5,919 bases of DNA from Nitrospirota bacterium. Its GTDB lineage: Bacteria; Nitrospirota; Nitrospiria; JACQBZ01. Below are positions 5,750 to 5,919 of this stretch, piece by piece. The notes under the pieces were generated by a model that saw only the letters and a list, made by a program, of their open reading frames with translations, ran no database searches and was not told the DNA's origin. The DNA lies in NCBI GenBank assembly GCA_016198945.1, contig JACQHO010000094.1, forward strand, positions 1 to 5,919, given 5' to 3'. The position numbers and the translations under genes were made by a program. Position 1 is the first letter of the stretch. Each line of letters starts with the position of its first letter.

Positions 5750-5919
5750 GACCGACCCGCCGGGATTGGCGCCGCCGGGGCCGGCGTTTTCTGATCGCCG
5801 ATGACATGTCCGTCGCGCAGCGTGACCACCCGTTGCGCCTGCGCGGCCAGGTCGCGGTCGTGCGTGATTAGTATGATCGTATGCCCGCGCCGCTGGAGAT
5901 CCCGGAGAAGATCCATGAC
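5746..5919 (-). CDS. ABC transporter ATP-binding protein (MacB/LolD type), C-terminal fragment, cut by window edge
   Basis: The last 57 codons are present. They begin VMDLLRDLQRRGHTIILITHD, where the histidine of ITHD is the switch (H-loop) residue. The sequence continues DLAAQAQRVVTLRDGHVIGD, the usual closing strand-turn-strand of this ATPase class, and ends with a proline- and alanine-rich tail (KTPAPAAPIPAGRS). The Walker A, signature and Walker B motifs lie outside the window. The stop TGA overlaps the permease ATG by four bases, so the two are translationally coupled. The ATPase powers the permease; in similar operons an HlyD/MacA-type adaptor is often encoded further upstream, which would be beyond 5919 here. 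Confidence 0.92.
   Translation of the reverse strand, partial: VMDLLRDLQRRGHTIILITHDRDLAAQAQRVVTLRDGHVIGDQKTPAPAAPIPAGRS

Noticed and set aside
5003..5794. Plus-strand open frame of 263 codons antisense to the permease
   Set aside because: It is a shadow of permease codon bias; the permease frame has full family motifs.

Overview
All recognisable genes in this GC-rich window lie on the minus strand, so transcription runs from right to left. The gene set is an ABC exporter, a CAAX-protease-like membrane protein, an RDD membrane protein, ComM/YifB and toxin-antitoxin fragments. It looks like a chromosomal stretch of a Gram-negative-type bacterium. Nitrospirota or a neighbouring phylum would fit the style of the proteins, but this is a low-confidence guess that the sequence does not prove.

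Right part (5919 to 3862): a tightly packed operon. It starts with the C-terminal end of an ABC ATPase of the MacB/LolD type, cut by the window edge. A MacB/FtsX-type permease follows with a 4-nt ATGA overlap, then a CPBP (CAAX/Rce1-like) membrane protein with an 8-nt overlap. The CPBP protein keeps the family outline but has lost several expected active-site residues, so it may be a non-catalytic partner of the exporter.

Middle part (3861 to 615): a gap of about 100 nt carries a strong sigma-70-like promoter (TTGCAA, 17 nt, TATAAT). A perfect 8-bp inverted repeat brackets its -10 box and looks like an operator. The promoter drives a 514-aa protein with a signal anchor, a propeller-like extracytoplasmic domain and a C-terminal RDD membrane domain. 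The ComM/YifB AAA+ protein lies 66 nt downstream, probably in the same transcript.

Left part (614 to 1): toxin-antitoxin debris, slightly richer in A+T than the rest. A MntA-type nucleotidyltransferase antitoxin has an intact GSx10DxD active site, but its last codons are frameshifted. Its expected partner toxin HepT (HEPN/DUF86) begins with the usual ATGA overlap but breaks off after about seven codons. The sequence then reads into what looks like the tail of a different antitoxin, followed by the start of a PIN-domain toxin that runs off the window. This appears to be a recombinational junction between two toxin-antitoxin modules and is the most unusual part of the window.
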